In this document: positions 1-8,537 of the stretch, piece after piece
Layout: every line of letters begins with the position of its first letter
Numbering within the stretch: position 1 is the first letter of the stretch
Assembly (NCBI GenBank): GCA_017628205.1
Contig: JAGBZO010000039.1
Location: 99,279 to 132,003, forward strand
DNA: 32,725 nt
DNA from: Duodenibacillus sp.
GTDB taxonomy: Bacteria > Pseudomonadota > Gammaproteobacteria > Burkholderiales > Burkholderiaceae_F
Direction: 5' to 3'
Position numbers and translations under genes: made by a program
The notes under the pieces: model-generated
Databases searched by the model: none
Told to the model about the DNA's origin: nothing
The model's input: the letters and a program-made list of their open reading frames with translations, nothing else

Positions 1-142
1 TGATCGGAATCTGGCGTTGGGCGCACGATTCGGCCTGAACGGCACGCCGGCCATTATTTTCGAGGACGGCTCCTTGCACAACGGCGCGATGCCTCCGGCT
101 CAGCTCGAAAATGCGTTGCAGACTCGCAAAGCCCTGAAGTAA
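1..142 (+). CDS. dsbC: DsbC-family periplasmic disulfide isomerase, C-terminal fragment
   Basis: Only the last 46 codons are in the window; the frame runs from base 2 to the TAA at 140-142. The visible residues contain a Gly-Thr-Pro-Ala motif followed by a short aspartate-glycine hairpin. This is the cis-proline loop and the end of the thioredoxin fold in DsbC/DsbG proteins. Family knowledge: DsbC is a periplasmic V-shaped dimer that reshuffles wrong disulfides and is kept reduced by DsbD. A DsbD-type gene lies about 5.4 kb downstream on the same strand, which fits this pairing. The active-site CxxC and signal peptide would lie upstream of the window. Another thioredoxin-fold protein with a cis-Pro loop cannot be excluded from so short a fragment. 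Confidence 0.7.
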   Translation, partial: DRNLALGARFGLNGTPAIIFEDGSLHNGAMPPAQLENALQTRKALK

Positions 143-150
143 CGATTGAC

Positions 151-180
151 AAAAGCGTCGGATCATTCCGTCGCTTTTTC
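151..180 (+). terminator. Intrinsic terminator after dsbC
   Basis: A 12-bp stem with one mismatch (AAAAGCGTCGGA pairing with TCCGTCGCTTTT), a 4-base loop and a run of T. It lies 8 bases after the dsbC stop and ends that transcription unit. Confidence 0.8.
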
Positions 181-266
181 ATTTTCAAATCACGTAGAAT
201 TGAATGATTGTCCCGTCCGCCGGATCGGACGCTCGGCTAGGAAAACAACACAAGGATTGATGCACC

Positions 267-2396
267 ATGAGCTCTCTCGACTTCATTATGAAACCCCGTG
301 CCATCGCCGTTGTCGGCGCCAGCACCAAGGCTCACACCATCGGCTCGGATATCATGAAGCGCCTGCAGGAATATGCATTCCAAGGTCCCATTTACCCCAT
401 CAATCCCAAGGGCGGCGTTATCGAAGGTTTGCCCGCTTACCCGTCCGTTTTGGACGTCCCCGGTCCGATCGATCTGGCCGTCATCGTCGTCAATTCCAAT
501 TTCGTTCTTCAAACCATCGATCAGTGTCATGAAAAAGGCATTCGCGGTTTGATCGTCATCTCGGCCGGTTTCAAGGAATCGGGCGCCAAGGGTGCCGAGC
601 TCGAAGCGGCTCTGCTTCAGAAAGTGCGCGATTACGACATGCGTTGCGTCGGCCCCAACTGTCTGGGCGCCGTCAATACACATCCGAGCGTACGGATGGA
701 TGCTTGCTTTGCCGAAGCTTTGCCTCTGCGCGGCGACATCGGTTTCGTGTCCCAGTCCGGCGCCTTGGGCGGCGGCATTTTGAACATCCTCAAAGACCTT
801 AACATTGGTTTCGCCCAGTTCATTTCCATCGGCAATCAAGCCGACGTCAATGCGGAAACCGCCATGGAATACTGGGAAAACGAAGAAGACGTCAAGCAGA
901 TCCTGCTTTACATGGAGTCCATCCAGAACCCCGCAAACTTCCGTCGTTTGGCCACGCGCATTTCCAAGAAAAAGCCGATCCTCGCACTCAAAGCCGGCCG
1001 TTCCGACGCGGGGGCCAGCGCCGCCAGTTCCCACACCGGTTCGTTGGCCGGTTCCGACAAGGCGGCCGACGCCCTGTTGCGTCAATCCGGCGTCATCCGT
1101 GAATTTTCCTTGCAAAAGCTCTTTGCAACGGCCAAGGTATTTTCCAATTGCCCGATTCCCAAGGGCAATCGCGTTGCCATCGTGACGAACTCCGGCGGCC
1201 CCGGCATTATGGCCACCGACGCCATTTGCGAACTGGGCATGCAAATGGCTCCGTTGTCGGACTCCACCAAAGAAACGTTGCGCAGCTTCCTTCCCGCCGC
1301 CGCTTCCGTCAAAAATCCCGTCGACATGATTGCCTCGGCTCCGCTCGAACATTATCGCCGCACGATGGAAACGGTTTTGGCCGACGACAACGTCGACATG
1401 GTGATCGCGATCTACCTGCCGTTCCTCGGTCTCAAGGACATCGACGTCGCCAAGTGCATGATGCAAGTGCGTGAAGAGCATCCCGACAAGCCCTTGCTCG
1501 GCGTCTTCATGACCACCAGCGACTTCTTCAGCACGCTTTCCGACATGGACGTGACCGTCCCCTTCTTCATGTACGCCGAAGAGGCCGTCGACGCCATGGC
1601 CCGTCTTGATCAGCAGCGTCGTTGGATCGAACGTCCCGTGGGCGAATGCGTTCGTTACGCTGTCGACCGCGACGCCGTCGTCGCCACCTTCAAACAGGCG
1701 CTTGCCGAAAATCGCGATCAGCTCACGACGCGCGAAAGCATGGACGTACTCAAAGCTTACGGCATTCGCATTTGCGGCTCGGGCTTTGCCCGCACGGCTG
1801 ACGAAGCGGTCGCCATCGCCGACGCCATCGGCTACCCGGTCGTAATGAAGATGACCTCCAAGACCACGTCGCACAAGACGGACGTCGGCGGCGTTCGCGT
1901 CAACATCACGTCCGCGCAAATGCTGCGCGAACAGTACGCCGACCTCATTGCCAAGCTCGAACAAAAGGGCTTGCTTGATGGTCTCGAAGGCGTCATTATT
2001 CAGGAAATGGTCAAGGGGTCGCGTGAAATGGTCTGCGGCATCGCCACGGATCCTCAGTACGGTCCGATGATGATGTTCGGCCTGGGTGGCGTCTTCATCG
2101 AAGTCATGAAAGACGTCACCTTCCGTTTGGCTCCGCTCACGAACGTCGATGCGGCCGAAATGGTGCGCTCCGTCAAGGCCTTCAAGTTGCTCGAAGGCGC
2201 CCGCGGCACGACGCCGGCCAATATCGATCAAATCGAAGAAACCTTGCTTCGTTTGTCGCAGCTTGTCACCGACTTCCCGTTCGTCGACGAATTGGACATC
2301 AATCCGCTCATGATCAGTGAGAAAAACGGCGAAGCCATCGCCGTTGACGGACGTATCAAGGTGCGTTTGGCCGAAGCTCAGGGGGCTTTGGCTTAA
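267..2396 (+). CDS. ADP-forming acetyl/acyl-CoA synthetase, fused alpha-beta type
   Basis: A 709-residue protein of the NDP-forming acyl-CoA synthetase family, which interconverts acyl-CoA + ADP + Pi and acid + CoA + ATP. Order of domains: CoA-binding Rossmann domain (about 1-130, with an early VGAS nucleotide loop), succinyl-CoA-ligase-like flavodoxin domains (about 150-460), and a C-terminal ATP-grasp domain (about 480-705). The Ser-His-Thr-Gly motif places the expected phospho-histidine at His256. The ATP-grasp part has a His-Lys-x-Asp-Val-Gly-Gly motif at His536, the position of the second phosphohistidine in archaeal ACD beta subunits. ATG 267 is preceded by AAGGA at 252-256. The gene stands alone between two terminators. 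It could serve acetate/ATP formation or a fermentative acid pathway; the substrate cannot be read from sequence. There is no C-terminal acetyltransferase domain, unlike Pat/YfiQ proteins. Confidence 0.85.
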   Translation: MSSLDFIMKPRAIAVVGASTKAHTIGSDIMKRLQEYAFQGPIYPINPKGGVIEGLPAYPSVLDVPGPIDLAVIVVNSNFVLQTIDQCHEKGIRGLIVISAGFKESGAKGAELEAALLQKVRDYDMRCVGPNCLGAVNTHPSVRMDACFAEALPLRGDIGFVSQSGALGGGILNILKDLNIGFAQFISIGNQADVNAETAMEYWENEEDVKQILLYMESIQNPANFRRLATRISKKKPILALKAGRSDAGASAASSHTGSLAGSDKAADALLRQSGVIREFSLQKLFATAKVFSNCPIPKGNRVAIVTNSGGPGIMATDAICELGMQMAPLSDSTKETLRSFLPAAASVKNPVDMIASAPLEHYRRTMETVLADDNVDMVIAIYLPFLGLKDIDVAKCMMQVREEHPDKPLLGVFMTTSDFFSTLSDMDVTVPFFMYAEEAVDAMARLDQQRRWIERPVGECVRYAVDRDAVVATFKQALAENRDQLTTRESMDVLKAYGIRICGSGFARTADEAVAIADAIGYPVVMKMTSKTTSHKTDVGGVRVNITSAQMLREQYADLIAKLEQKGLLDGLEGVIIQEMVKGSREMVCGIATDPQYGPMMMFGLGGVFIEVMKDVTFRLAPLTNVDAAEMVRSVKAFKLLEGARGTTPANIDQIEETLLRLSQLVTDFPFVDELDINPLMISEKNGEAIAVDGRIKVRLAEAQGALA

Positions 2397-2418
2397 CGCC
2401 GTTTGCCCGTTCGGCTGA

Positions 2419-2460
2419 AAAAAAAAAGCGTGATTCGATCATCGAATCACGCTTTTTTAT
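2419..2460. terminator. Bidirectional terminator between acyl-CoA synthetase gene and rnpB
   Basis: A perfect long stem (AAAAAGCGTGATTCGA pairing with TCGAATCACGCTTTTT) around a TCA loop, with an A-run on the left and a T-run on the right. It can end the + strand synthetase transcript and the - strand rnpB transcript. Confidence 0.9.
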
Positions 2461-2466
2461 GCAATA

Positions 2467-2787
2467 CGACGCAAAGTCCGCTTGTAAGCCGGATTCAGTG
2501 TCGGCGCGGCATGCCGTGCCGATGACAGTCATTCATCTAGACCGTTATTCGCATAACGGCTCGAGCCACCTACCCACAATCTCTCCCGAGCCGAGATCAA
2601 ACGATTGCTTATTTGGTGTTGCTCCCCGTAGAGATTGCCCGTTTCACCCGGACTTAACCGGCTCGTCTCTGTTGCTCTAATCCTCGCCTCACGGCGGACA
2701 GGCGTTACCTGCTACGGCGCTCTTCGGAGTCCGGACTTTCCTCGTGCAGAACCAGGCTGCCCACGACTGTCCGGCGAACTTTGCGTG
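2467..2787 (-). ncRNA. rnpB: RNase P RNA (M1 RNA, class A)
   Basis: The catalytic RNA of ribonuclease P, which trims the 5' leader from tRNA precursors. On the - strand the conserved GAGGAAAGTCCGGACTCC block lies at about 2726-2744, and the closing GAATCCGGCTTAC block near 2483-2495. The 5' and 3' ends pair as helix P1: ACGCAAAGTTCGC (2774-2786) with GCGGACTTTGCGT (2469-2481), 13 bp with one G-U. The P1 end, the promoter spacing and the downstream bidirectional terminator together set the ends. Length is about 320 bases, slightly below the E. coli RNA. The + strand reading frame that crosses this RNA is spurious. Confidence 0.95.
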
Positions 2788-2794
2788 AGGCGAG

Positions 2795-2823
2795 ACTTTA
2801 CCGACAAAAGCCGAAGTATGCAA
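2795..2823 (-). promoter_or_regulatory. rnpB promoter (sigma-70 type)
   Basis: On the - strand, TTGCAT (2818-2823), a 17-base spacer and TAAAGT (2795-2800). The predicted transcription start about 7-8 bases downstream coincides with the first base of RNase P helix P1, which supports the call. Confidence 0.75.
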
Positions 2824-2873
2824 GTCCGATGTCTCGTGCGTGGTGATTTTTTCGTTTTATTTTCAAGGATGTT

Positions 2874-2902
2874 CTGCCAGACTGCACTTTCTTTGGTATA
2901 TT
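2874..2902 (+). promoter_or_regulatory. Candidate promoter of the pagP-like gene
   Basis: CTGCCA (2874-2879), 17 bases, TATATT (2897-2902; 5 of 6 to consensus). The leader then contains a perfect GAGAGA-TT-TCTCTC inverted repeat at 2923-2936, 23 bases before the start codon. Confidence 0.4.
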
Positions 2903-2958
2903 TCGCGCCATGGAATCCTAGAGAGAGATTTCTCTCGATCAACAAAAAAGAAAAAAAC

Positions 2959-4071
2959 ATGAAGCGTTGTATTACTTCGATTGCCGCCGCCACTTTGACG
3001 GCGTTGTGCGGCAGCGCCCAAGCGGGCTTTCTCGATGCCTTCGTCGACACGTTGCCCGGCGGTTACACCTCCAACGGCGATACCTTCCTCGCCAATCAAT
3101 GGGAAGGCATGAAGTCCATTGTCAAAAAGGGCAATACGGGTTTGGTCATGGGTTTGCACACGAACCATCCCAGCTGGGACTACGAGAACCGTGACGAAGA
3201 AAACGCCTACCCGTACGGCGGCGGCATCATCCGCAGCGTCATCGACGATCAGGGCAACGAGCGCACGATGTTCATCATGGCCTTCTCCGATTCGCACTAT
3301 TCCCCCGAACCGATCATCGGTTACAGCTGGATGCACCGTTACAACCTCACGAACGACTTCCACCTGGGTGCCGGCTACATTCTCGGTTTGACCTTCCGCG
3401 AAGACTACAACTGGTTGCCCATTCCGACGCCGCTGCCCATCGTCGGCGCCGGCTACCGCAACGTCGACGTCTACATGACCTTCATCCCGATCTCGAACGT
3501 CTTCTTCTTCTACTCGACGATCAAGACCGATGACAAGGAATCGCGCATGTTCCCGTTGGAACCGAGCTCTCCCTTCTACAACAAGACGGAACTGTACGCG
3601 GCCGGCTTATGGGAAAAGACCGACTCGGCCACCGCCAAGGGCTTTATGGTGTCGTCCGATGCTGGCACGATGCTCGGCGCCCGCCACTTCCTGAACCAAA
3701 CGTGGGCGATCGACGTCAACTGGACGTCCAGCGAGCATGAAACCAACTACAACCGCGTCAAGGACCGCGATTGGAAGTTGTCGTCCTACTCGGTTTCCGC
3801 CCAGTACCACATGAATCTGACCTCCTCCGTGCGCATGCACGCCGGTGCCGGCGTAGCCTACGCCAAGCTCAAGCAAGAGGGCGGCTCGGCCTCTTACTCC
3901 GACGTTTATCCCGTTGTTCAAACGGGCTTTACCTGGGCCCCCTCGGCCAACACCCGCGTATTGGGCGGCATCAACGTCCACTTCCCGCGCTTTGGCGACG
4001 TGGGTAACAACGACGAAGTGTTCATGCCTTCGCCCGTACAGTTCTATCTCGGCGCCGGCGTCGCTTTCTAA
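2959..4071 (+). CDS. PagP-like lipid A acyltransferase fused to a second outer-membrane barrel-like domain
   Basis: A 370-residue secreted protein. Start ATG 2959 was chosen because it opens a classic signal peptide (residues 1-22, cleavage after Ala-Gln-Ala). The longer upstream frame runs through rnpB. Residues about 45-190 resemble PagP, the outer-membrane enzyme that moves a palmitoyl chain from phospholipid to lipid A. The proposed catalytic residues are His67, Asp111 and Ser112 (AFSDS motif), matching E. coli His33, Asp76 and Ser77. A Gly-Gly-Gly turn, the PEPIIGY segment and the NWLPIPTPLP segment also align by eye. E. coli PagP stops about here. This protein continues for about 175 more residues (195-370) with alternating aromatic/polar strands, roughly eight, ending in a terminal Phe as outer-membrane barrel proteins do. 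The second domain is OmpW/OmpX-sized but I could not assign a family. No clear Shine-Dalgarno; the leader is A-rich. PagP call good; fusion architecture read directly from one uninterrupted frame. Confidence 0.75.
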   Translation: MKRCITSIAAATLTALCGSAQAGFLDAFVDTLPGGYTSNGDTFLANQWEGMKSIVKKGNTGLVMGLHTNHPSWDYENRDEENAYPYGGGIIRSVIDDQGNERTMFIMAFSDSHYSPEPIIGYSWMHRYNLTNDFHLGAGYILGLTFREDYNWLPIPTPLPIVGAGYRNVDVYMTFIPISNVFFFYSTIKTDDKESRMFPLEPSSPFYNKTELYAAGLWEKTDSATAKGFMVSSDAGTMLGARHFLNQTWAIDVNWTSSEHETNYNRVKDRDWKLSSYSVSAQYHMNLTSSVRMHAGAGVAYAKLKQEGGSASYSDVYPVVQTGFTWAPSANTRVLGGINVHFPRFGDVGNNDEVFMPSPVQFYLGAGVAF

Positions 4072-4093
4072 GACGCGACGATCCGTGACCGAC

Positions 4094-4126
4094 GGGGTGA
4101 CACGCACGATGTGTCGCCCTGTTTTT
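4094..4126 (+). terminator. Intrinsic terminator after the pagP-like gene
   Basis: Stem GGGTGACAC / GTGTCGCCC with one G-U pair and a 7-base loop, followed by TGTTTTT. Confidence 0.75.
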
Positions 4127-4268
4127 CCTCCGACTTCAGCTACGTCTTAAGCCAAAATTCGACTTGAGGTGCTAAGTTCTTACAGTTGGCGCAATAATTC
4201 TGACATCGACTTGACGATGCCCCTGAAACAGGAGCGCCTCTCTTTTTTAATCACGAAGGATTTACGAC

Positions 4269-5552
4269 ATGTCCACCAATGAAGCCTTGTTCGAACGTGC
4301 ACAAAAAACCATCCCCGGCGGTGTCAACTCCCCCGTCCGTGCTTTCAAGAGCGTCGGCGGCGCCCCGCGTTTCATCGAACGCGCCAACGGTCCGTTCATG
4401 TGGGATGCGGAAGGCAAGCGTTACATCGATTACATTGGCTCTTGGGGTCCGATGATCCTCGGTCACAATCACCCGGCCGTCATCGAGGCCGTTGAGAAGG
4501 CCGTCACCAAGGGCCTGTCTTTCGGCGCCGCCACCGAAGGCGAAATCGAAATCGCAGAAGAAGTCTGCAGCATCATGCCCAACATCGAACAAGTGCGATT
4601 CGTCAGCTCCGGAACCGAAGCCGGCATGAGCGCCATCCGTCTGGCCCGCGGTTACACCGGTCGCAACAAGATCGTTAAGTTCGAAGGTTGCTATCACGGT
4701 CACTCCGACAGCTTGTTGGTCAAGGCCGGCTCCGGTTTGCTTACCTTCGGCAACCCCTCTTCATCCGGCGTTCCCGTCGGCACGACCGAACACACTTTGG
4801 TATTGGAATACAACAACCCGCAACAGCTGCACGACTGCTTCCGTCAGTTCGGCGACGACATCGCCTGCGTTATCGTCGAAGCCGTTGCCGGCAACATGAA
4901 CATGATTCCCGCCACGCAGGAATTCATGGACACCATGCGCGCTTTGTGCACGCAGTACGGCGCCTTGTTGATCGTGGACGAAGTCATGACCGGTTTCCGC
5001 GTTGCGCTCAAGGGCGCCCAGTCCCTTTACAACGTTCAACCCGACATCACCATGCTCGGCAAGGTCATCGGCGGCGGTTTGCCCGTCGCCGCATTCGGCG
5101 GTCGCAAGGAGGTCATGAGCAAGATCGCTCCGCTCGGCTCCGTCTATCAGGCCGGCACGTTGTCCGGCAACCCGGTCGCCGTCGCATGCGGCATGGCCAC
5201 GTTGAAGGAAATTCAAAAGCCCGGTTTCTACGAGGCGCTCTCGGCTCAGACGCAAAAACTCACCAAGGGTCTGACCGAAGTCGCTCAGCAAGCCGGCGTC
5301 GACTTCTGCACCCGTTCCATCGGCGGCATGATGGGCTTGTTCTTCCTGCCCGAACTTCCCAACGGCTTTAACGACGTCATGAAGTGCGATCCGGCCGTGT
5401 TCGGCACGTTCTTCAACGCCATGCTCGATCGCGGCGTTTACCTGGCTCCCTCCATCTTTGAAGCGGGCTTTGTCTCGGCCGCTCATACCGACGAGGTGAT
5501 CGAAGAAACCTTGACGGCTGCACGCGAATCGTTTGCGCTGCTCAATCGTTAA
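4269..5552 (+). CDS. hemL: Glutamate-1-semialdehyde 2,1-aminomutase
   Basis: Converts glutamate-1-semialdehyde to 5-aminolevulinate, the committed step of C5-pathway tetrapyrrole synthesis, in the cytoplasm with PLP. 427 residues, the normal length. Visible signatures: [11 protein letters not shown] near the N-terminus, the SSGTEA substrate loop at about 113-118, Asp-Glu-Val-Met at 237-240, and the PLP lysine Lys265 in [16 protein letters not shown] at 4256-4260 sits 8 bases before ATG 4269. The dsbD-type gene begins 24 bases after its stop without a terminator, so the two are probably co-transcribed. Heme supply and thiol transfer are both needed for cytochrome maturation, so the pairing is sensible but not proof of a shared role. 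Confidence 0.96.
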   Translation: MSTNEALFERAQKTIPGGVNSPVRAFKSVGGAPRFIERANGPFMWDAEGKRYIDYIGSWGPMILGHNHPAVIEAVEKAVTKGLSFGAATEGEIEIAEEVCSIMPNIEQVRFVSSGTEAGMSAIRLARGYTGRNKIVKFEGCYHGHSDSLLVKAGSGLLTFGNPSSSGVPVGTTEHTLVLEYNNPQQLHDCFRQFGDDIACVIVEAVAGNMNMIPATQEFMDTMRALCTQYGALLIVDEVMTGFRVALKGAQSLYNVQPDITMLGKVIGGGLPVAAFGGRKEVMSKIAPLGSVYQAGTLSGNPVAVACGMATLKEIQKPGFYEALSAQTQKLTKGLTEVAQQAGVDFCTRSIGGMMGLFFLPELPNGFNDVMKCDPAVFGTFFNAMLDRGVYLAPSIFEAGFVSAAHTDEVIEETLTAARESFALLNR

Positions 5553-5575
5553 TCTCAAGACGGGGTGATCTCGAC

Positions 5576-7777
5576 ATGTCCGTACTGTCTCGATTGATTT
5601 CGGGAACTGTGGCCGTCATCGGTTCCGTTGTCATGGCAGCCACCGCGGCGGCCGCGCCGAATTTGTTTGAGAAAGCAAGCTCGGCGCCCATCGCGAGCCC
5701 GGGCTCGGCGCTCGGCAACAAGTCGCCCGTCAAGGTCGACATTGTCGCCAATAAAACCAACGGGACGCCCCGTTCGGATTATCAAGTCGGGATCCGCCTT
5801 CAACACGAACCCGGCTGGTACACCTATTGGCGTTTCGCCGGCGATACCGGCTATCCCACCACCGTCGACTGGAGCCTTCCCAAGAATTGGTCCGTTACGC
5901 CTTTAGGCACGCCCTTGCCTCAACGCGACAGCAAGGGCGGATTGACCAATTTCATCTTGACGGGCACAACCCTGCTGCCTTTCAAGCTCGACATTCCTTG
6001 GGGAACGCCCTACGGCACCCACGGCACGATTCGCGCCAAAGTCGAATGGCTCGCTTGCAAAGACTTGTGCGTTCCTGGCGAAGCCACGGTACGCTTCAGG
6101 GTTCCCGTCCGCGTCTCGGGCGAACCGAGCCAACACGCGGCCTTGTTCGAGACGACGCACAAACTGATTCCGGAAGTCGTCGACACCAAGTCGATTCAAG
6201 CCGTCGCGGACGAAACGCGACTGCGTATCGATTTGGATCCTATGGCAGGCAAAATCGCCCGATCCGTCGAGTTCTTCCCGACCAAGGACGAGGTCATCAA
6301 CCTGAAGGTCGAGCCCGTCCAAACAACGCGTGAAGACGGCGTCACGAGCCTGTTCCTGGCAACGGACGAAGCGTTCGCCAAGCAGCCCGACCGAACCATC
6401 AGCGGCGTCTTCGTCGCCGACGGTGGCCCGTCCAAGGGCGGTTGGGCGATCGAGACGTCCATTCCCGTCGTAGCGGGCTCTGTCGTCGTGCCCGAGAGCA
6501 AACCCAAAGTAACTCCCGCGCTCCCCTCCGCAACGCAAACACTCTCCGCCGATCCCTCGTTCTCGACGTGGAGTGCGATGCTGTTTGCGCTGTTGGGCGG
6601 CATGATCCTGAACTTGATGCCGTGCGTCTTTCCCGTTCTGAGTCTGAAGATTTTGCAGCTCGTCGATACGCAGAAGCGCCGCGGTTCCTTGTTCTTGCAC
6701 GGCCTGGCTTTTACGGGCGGCGTCTTGGCAAGCATGCTCGCTTTGGCAGGCACGTTGATCGCGCTGCGTGAGATCGGCTGGGCCGTCGGTTGGGGATTCC
6801 AACTGCAAACGCCTTGGGTCGTTGCCGGTCTGTCCATGCTGTTTGTCGCTTTGGCTCTGAATTTGTTCGGCGTCTTTGAATTTACGTTCGGTACCGGTCT
6901 GGCCGATACGCGCGCCGTTAATACGCTGCCCACCAAGGGACCTTCCGGCAGCTTCTGGACCGGCATGTTGGCCGTCGTCGTCGCTTCCCCTTGCACGGCC
7001 CCGTTTATGGGAGCCGCGTTGGGCTACGCCATCACGCAAAGCGCCGTTGAATCCCTGTCGGTCTTCTTGGCTCTGGGATTGGGCATGGCGTTGCCCTGGT
7101 TGTTGCTCACGTTGGTGCCGTTCTGGGTCAAGTGGTTGCCCAAGCCCGGCATGTGGATGGTGCACTTCAAGCGCGTCATGGCCGTTCCGATGCTACTGGC
7201 AGCTTTCTGGCTCGTTTGGGTATTGTCCCGACAGGTCGACGTCTTCGGACTTCTTACCGTCTTGCTGGGTATCGGTACCGGTTCGATCGTTTTGTGGCTG
7301 ATCGGTCGCGAACAGTTCGGGTTGCAAATCTGTCGCATGCTCAAGTATTCGTGCGCGATCGTTACCGTCACGTGCTTGGGATTGATCGGTTTGGGACTGT
7401 TCGACCAGCAAAGCGTCGTATCGGACGAAGAGTGGAAGCCTTGGTCCGAACAGGCTGTCACCGAAGCCCTGCAGGACGGCCATCCCGTTGTAGTGGACTT
7501 TACCGCCGCCTGGTGCGTCACGTGTCAATTCAACAAACTCAACGCGTTAAGAACCGAATCGGCCACACGCGTGATGGATGATCTCGGCTACAAGCGCTTT
7601 AGCGCCGATTGGACCAACCGTGACGAATCCATTACGAAAATGCTGAACGCTTTCGGTCGCACCGGGGTTCCGTTGTACTTGGTATACGATAAAACCGGCG
7701 TGCCGACGGTTCTGCCGGAATTGCTCACCGAAGATCAATTTATCGAGGCGCTCAAGCGAAACGCAACGCAACGTTGA
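5576..7777 (+). CDS. dsbD: DsbD/ScsB-type protein-disulfide reductase
   Basis: Carries electrons from cytoplasmic thioredoxin across the inner membrane to periplasmic disulfide isomerases. 733 residues in three parts. First, a signal peptide (1-27) and an N-terminal periplasmic domain whose WLACKDLCVPG motif holds the Cys161/Cys165 pair; this resembles ScsB more than E. coli DsbD. Second, a hydrophobic core of about eight membrane segments (about 333-610) with the redox cysteines Cys350 (NLMPCVFPV) and Cys473 (SPCTAPF). Third, a C-terminal thioredoxin-like domain with CVTC at 647-650. All three redox pairs are intact. The start is supported by GGGGTG at 5561-5566. It sits 24 bases behind hemL and ends at a strong terminator. 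The dsbC tail at the left edge is a plausible partner. The family (DsbD versus ScsB) is not settled by eye. Confidence 0.9.
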   Translation: MSVLSRLISGTVAVIGSVVMAATAAAAPNLFEKASSAPIASPGSALGNKSPVKVDIVANKTNGTPRSDYQVGIRLQHEPGWYTYWRFAGDTGYPTTVDWSLPKNWSVTPLGTPLPQRDSKGGLTNFILTGTTLLPFKLDIPWGTPYGTHGTIRAKVEWLACKDLCVPGEATVRFRVPVRVSGEPSQHAALFETTHKLIPEVVDTKSIQAVADETRLRIDLDPMAGKIARSVEFFPTKDEVINLKVEPVQTTREDGVTSLFLATDEAFAKQPDRTISGVFVADGGPSKGGWAIETSIPVVAGSVVVPESKPKVTPALPSATQTLSADPSFSTWSAMLFALLGGMILNLMPCVFPVLSLKILQLVDTQKRRGSLFLHGLAFTGGVLASMLALAGTLIALREIGWAVGWGFQLQTPWVVAGLSMLFVALALNLFGVFEFTFGTGLADTRAVNTLPTKGPSGSFWTGMLAVVVASPCTAPFMGAALGYAITQSAVESLSVFLALGLGMALPWLLLTLVPFWVKWLPKPGMWMVHFKRVMAVPMLLAAFWLVWVLSRQVDVFGLLTVLLGIGTGSIVLWLIGREQFGLQICRMLKYSCAIVTVTCLGLIGLGLFDQQSVVSDEEWKPWSEQAVTEALQDGHPVVVDFTAAWCVTCQFNKLNALRTESATRVMDDLGYKRFSADWTNRDESITKMLNAFGRTGVPLYLVYDKTGVPTVLPELLTEDQFIEALKRNATQR

Positions 7778-7790
7778 TGTTTCTCATCCC

Positions 7791-7823
7791 AAGGGACGGT
7801 CCCAACGACCGTCCCTTTTGTTT
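7791..7823 (+). terminator. Intrinsic terminator after dsbD
   Basis: Perfect stem AAGGGACGGT / ACCGTCCCTT, loop CCCAACG, then TTGTTT. Confidence 0.85.
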
Positions 7824-7830
7824 GATCCTC

Positions 7831-7869
7831 AAAATAAAAACCTCGCCGACGCACCGTCGACGAGGTTTT
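7831..7869 (-). terminator. Intrinsic terminator of the chalcone-isomerase-like gene
   Basis: AAAACCTCG-C-CGACG pairs with CGTCG-A-CGAGGTTTT around a CAC loop, one internal mismatch. On the - strand the stem is followed by TTTTTATTTT. Confidence 0.85.
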
Positions 7870-7894
7870 CACAATCGCGCGAAAACTCAAACGC

Positions 7895-8461
7895 TTACGG
7901 GATCAAAGCACGCTTGAGGGTATCGTCAATGGCCTTGGGACCGAGCCAAATGCGCAACACGGCGTCATACAGCGCCTTGCCGCCGATCCCTTCGCCGATC
8001 ATGCGACCGTTCAAAGAAACGCACGTCCCCTTCGTGGCGGAGAAATCAAAGTTGATCAGGTCGCCGACTTTCACGTCGCCGATCTTGTTCATCACGTCGA
8101 TCAACGCGTTGAGTTCCGAAGCGATCTCTTTTTGTTGCGCCGGGGTAGAGTTGTCCATCAGCCCGTCTTTCAATGCGTCGACAAAGCTGCTGGCCGACAC
8201 GTTGCGCAACAACCCGAGCTGAACGCGTACGGGGGCGCTTTGCGCCATGACGGCGTCAACGCTGGAAGCCTTCTGCCCCAAATACAATCCGGCGGAATAG
8301 ACCTTAAAGAAAACCTTCTTGCGCAAACCGGCCCCGTTCAAGACCAACTGCCGTTGCTCCATCACGATGGTGTCTTCATAACGAATGTCTTCAATTTGAA
8401 CGGCGGCCTGGGCGGTCAAACCGATCCCCGCCAAAGCCATAGCTACTGCCAAGCGCTTCAT
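7895..8461 (-). CDS. Secreted chalcone-isomerase-like protein
   Basis: A 188-residue protein with a signal peptide (about residues 1-19, ending in Ala-Gln-Ala). The body matches the bacterial chalcone-isomerase-like family by its FFKVYSAGLYL segment, the recurring small/charged pattern, and the GxIGEGIGGKALYDAVLRIWLG ending region. Members are periplasmic; the catalytic function known from plants should not be assumed, as bacterial roles are largely undefined. ATG 8461 was chosen over an in-frame start 126 bases upstream because it opens the signal peptide and follows GGAGT at 8467-8471. The gene stands alone between terminators, with pyrD upstream on the same strand. Confidence 0.75.
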   Translation of the reverse strand: MKRLAVAMALAGIGLTAQAAVQIEDIRYEDTIVMEQRQLVLNGAGLRKKVFFKVYSAGLYLGQKASSVDAVMAQSAPVRVQLGLLRNVSASSFVDALKDGLMDNSTPAQQKEIASELNALIDVMNKIGDVKVGDLINFDFSATKGTCVSLNGRMIGEGIGGKALYDAVLRIWLGPKAIDDTLKRALIP

Positions 8462-8537
8462 GAGAAACTCCGAATCAAGCACGAAAATGAGTAATTTTAT
8501 TTGCCTGAAAAGCGATTGCACCGCACCGCAAACGCTA

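Noticed and set aside
237-2231. A 664-codon - strand open frame opposite the acyl-CoA synthetase gene
   Set aside because: It mirrors the + strand gene codon for codon because of strong third-base bias. It has His/Asp/Gly-rich nonsense composition and no domain, and the + strand gene is certain.
2635-2958. N-terminal extension of the pagP-like gene
   Set aside because: It runs through RNase P RNA and puts a good signal peptide in the middle of the protein; ATG 2959 is the sensible start.
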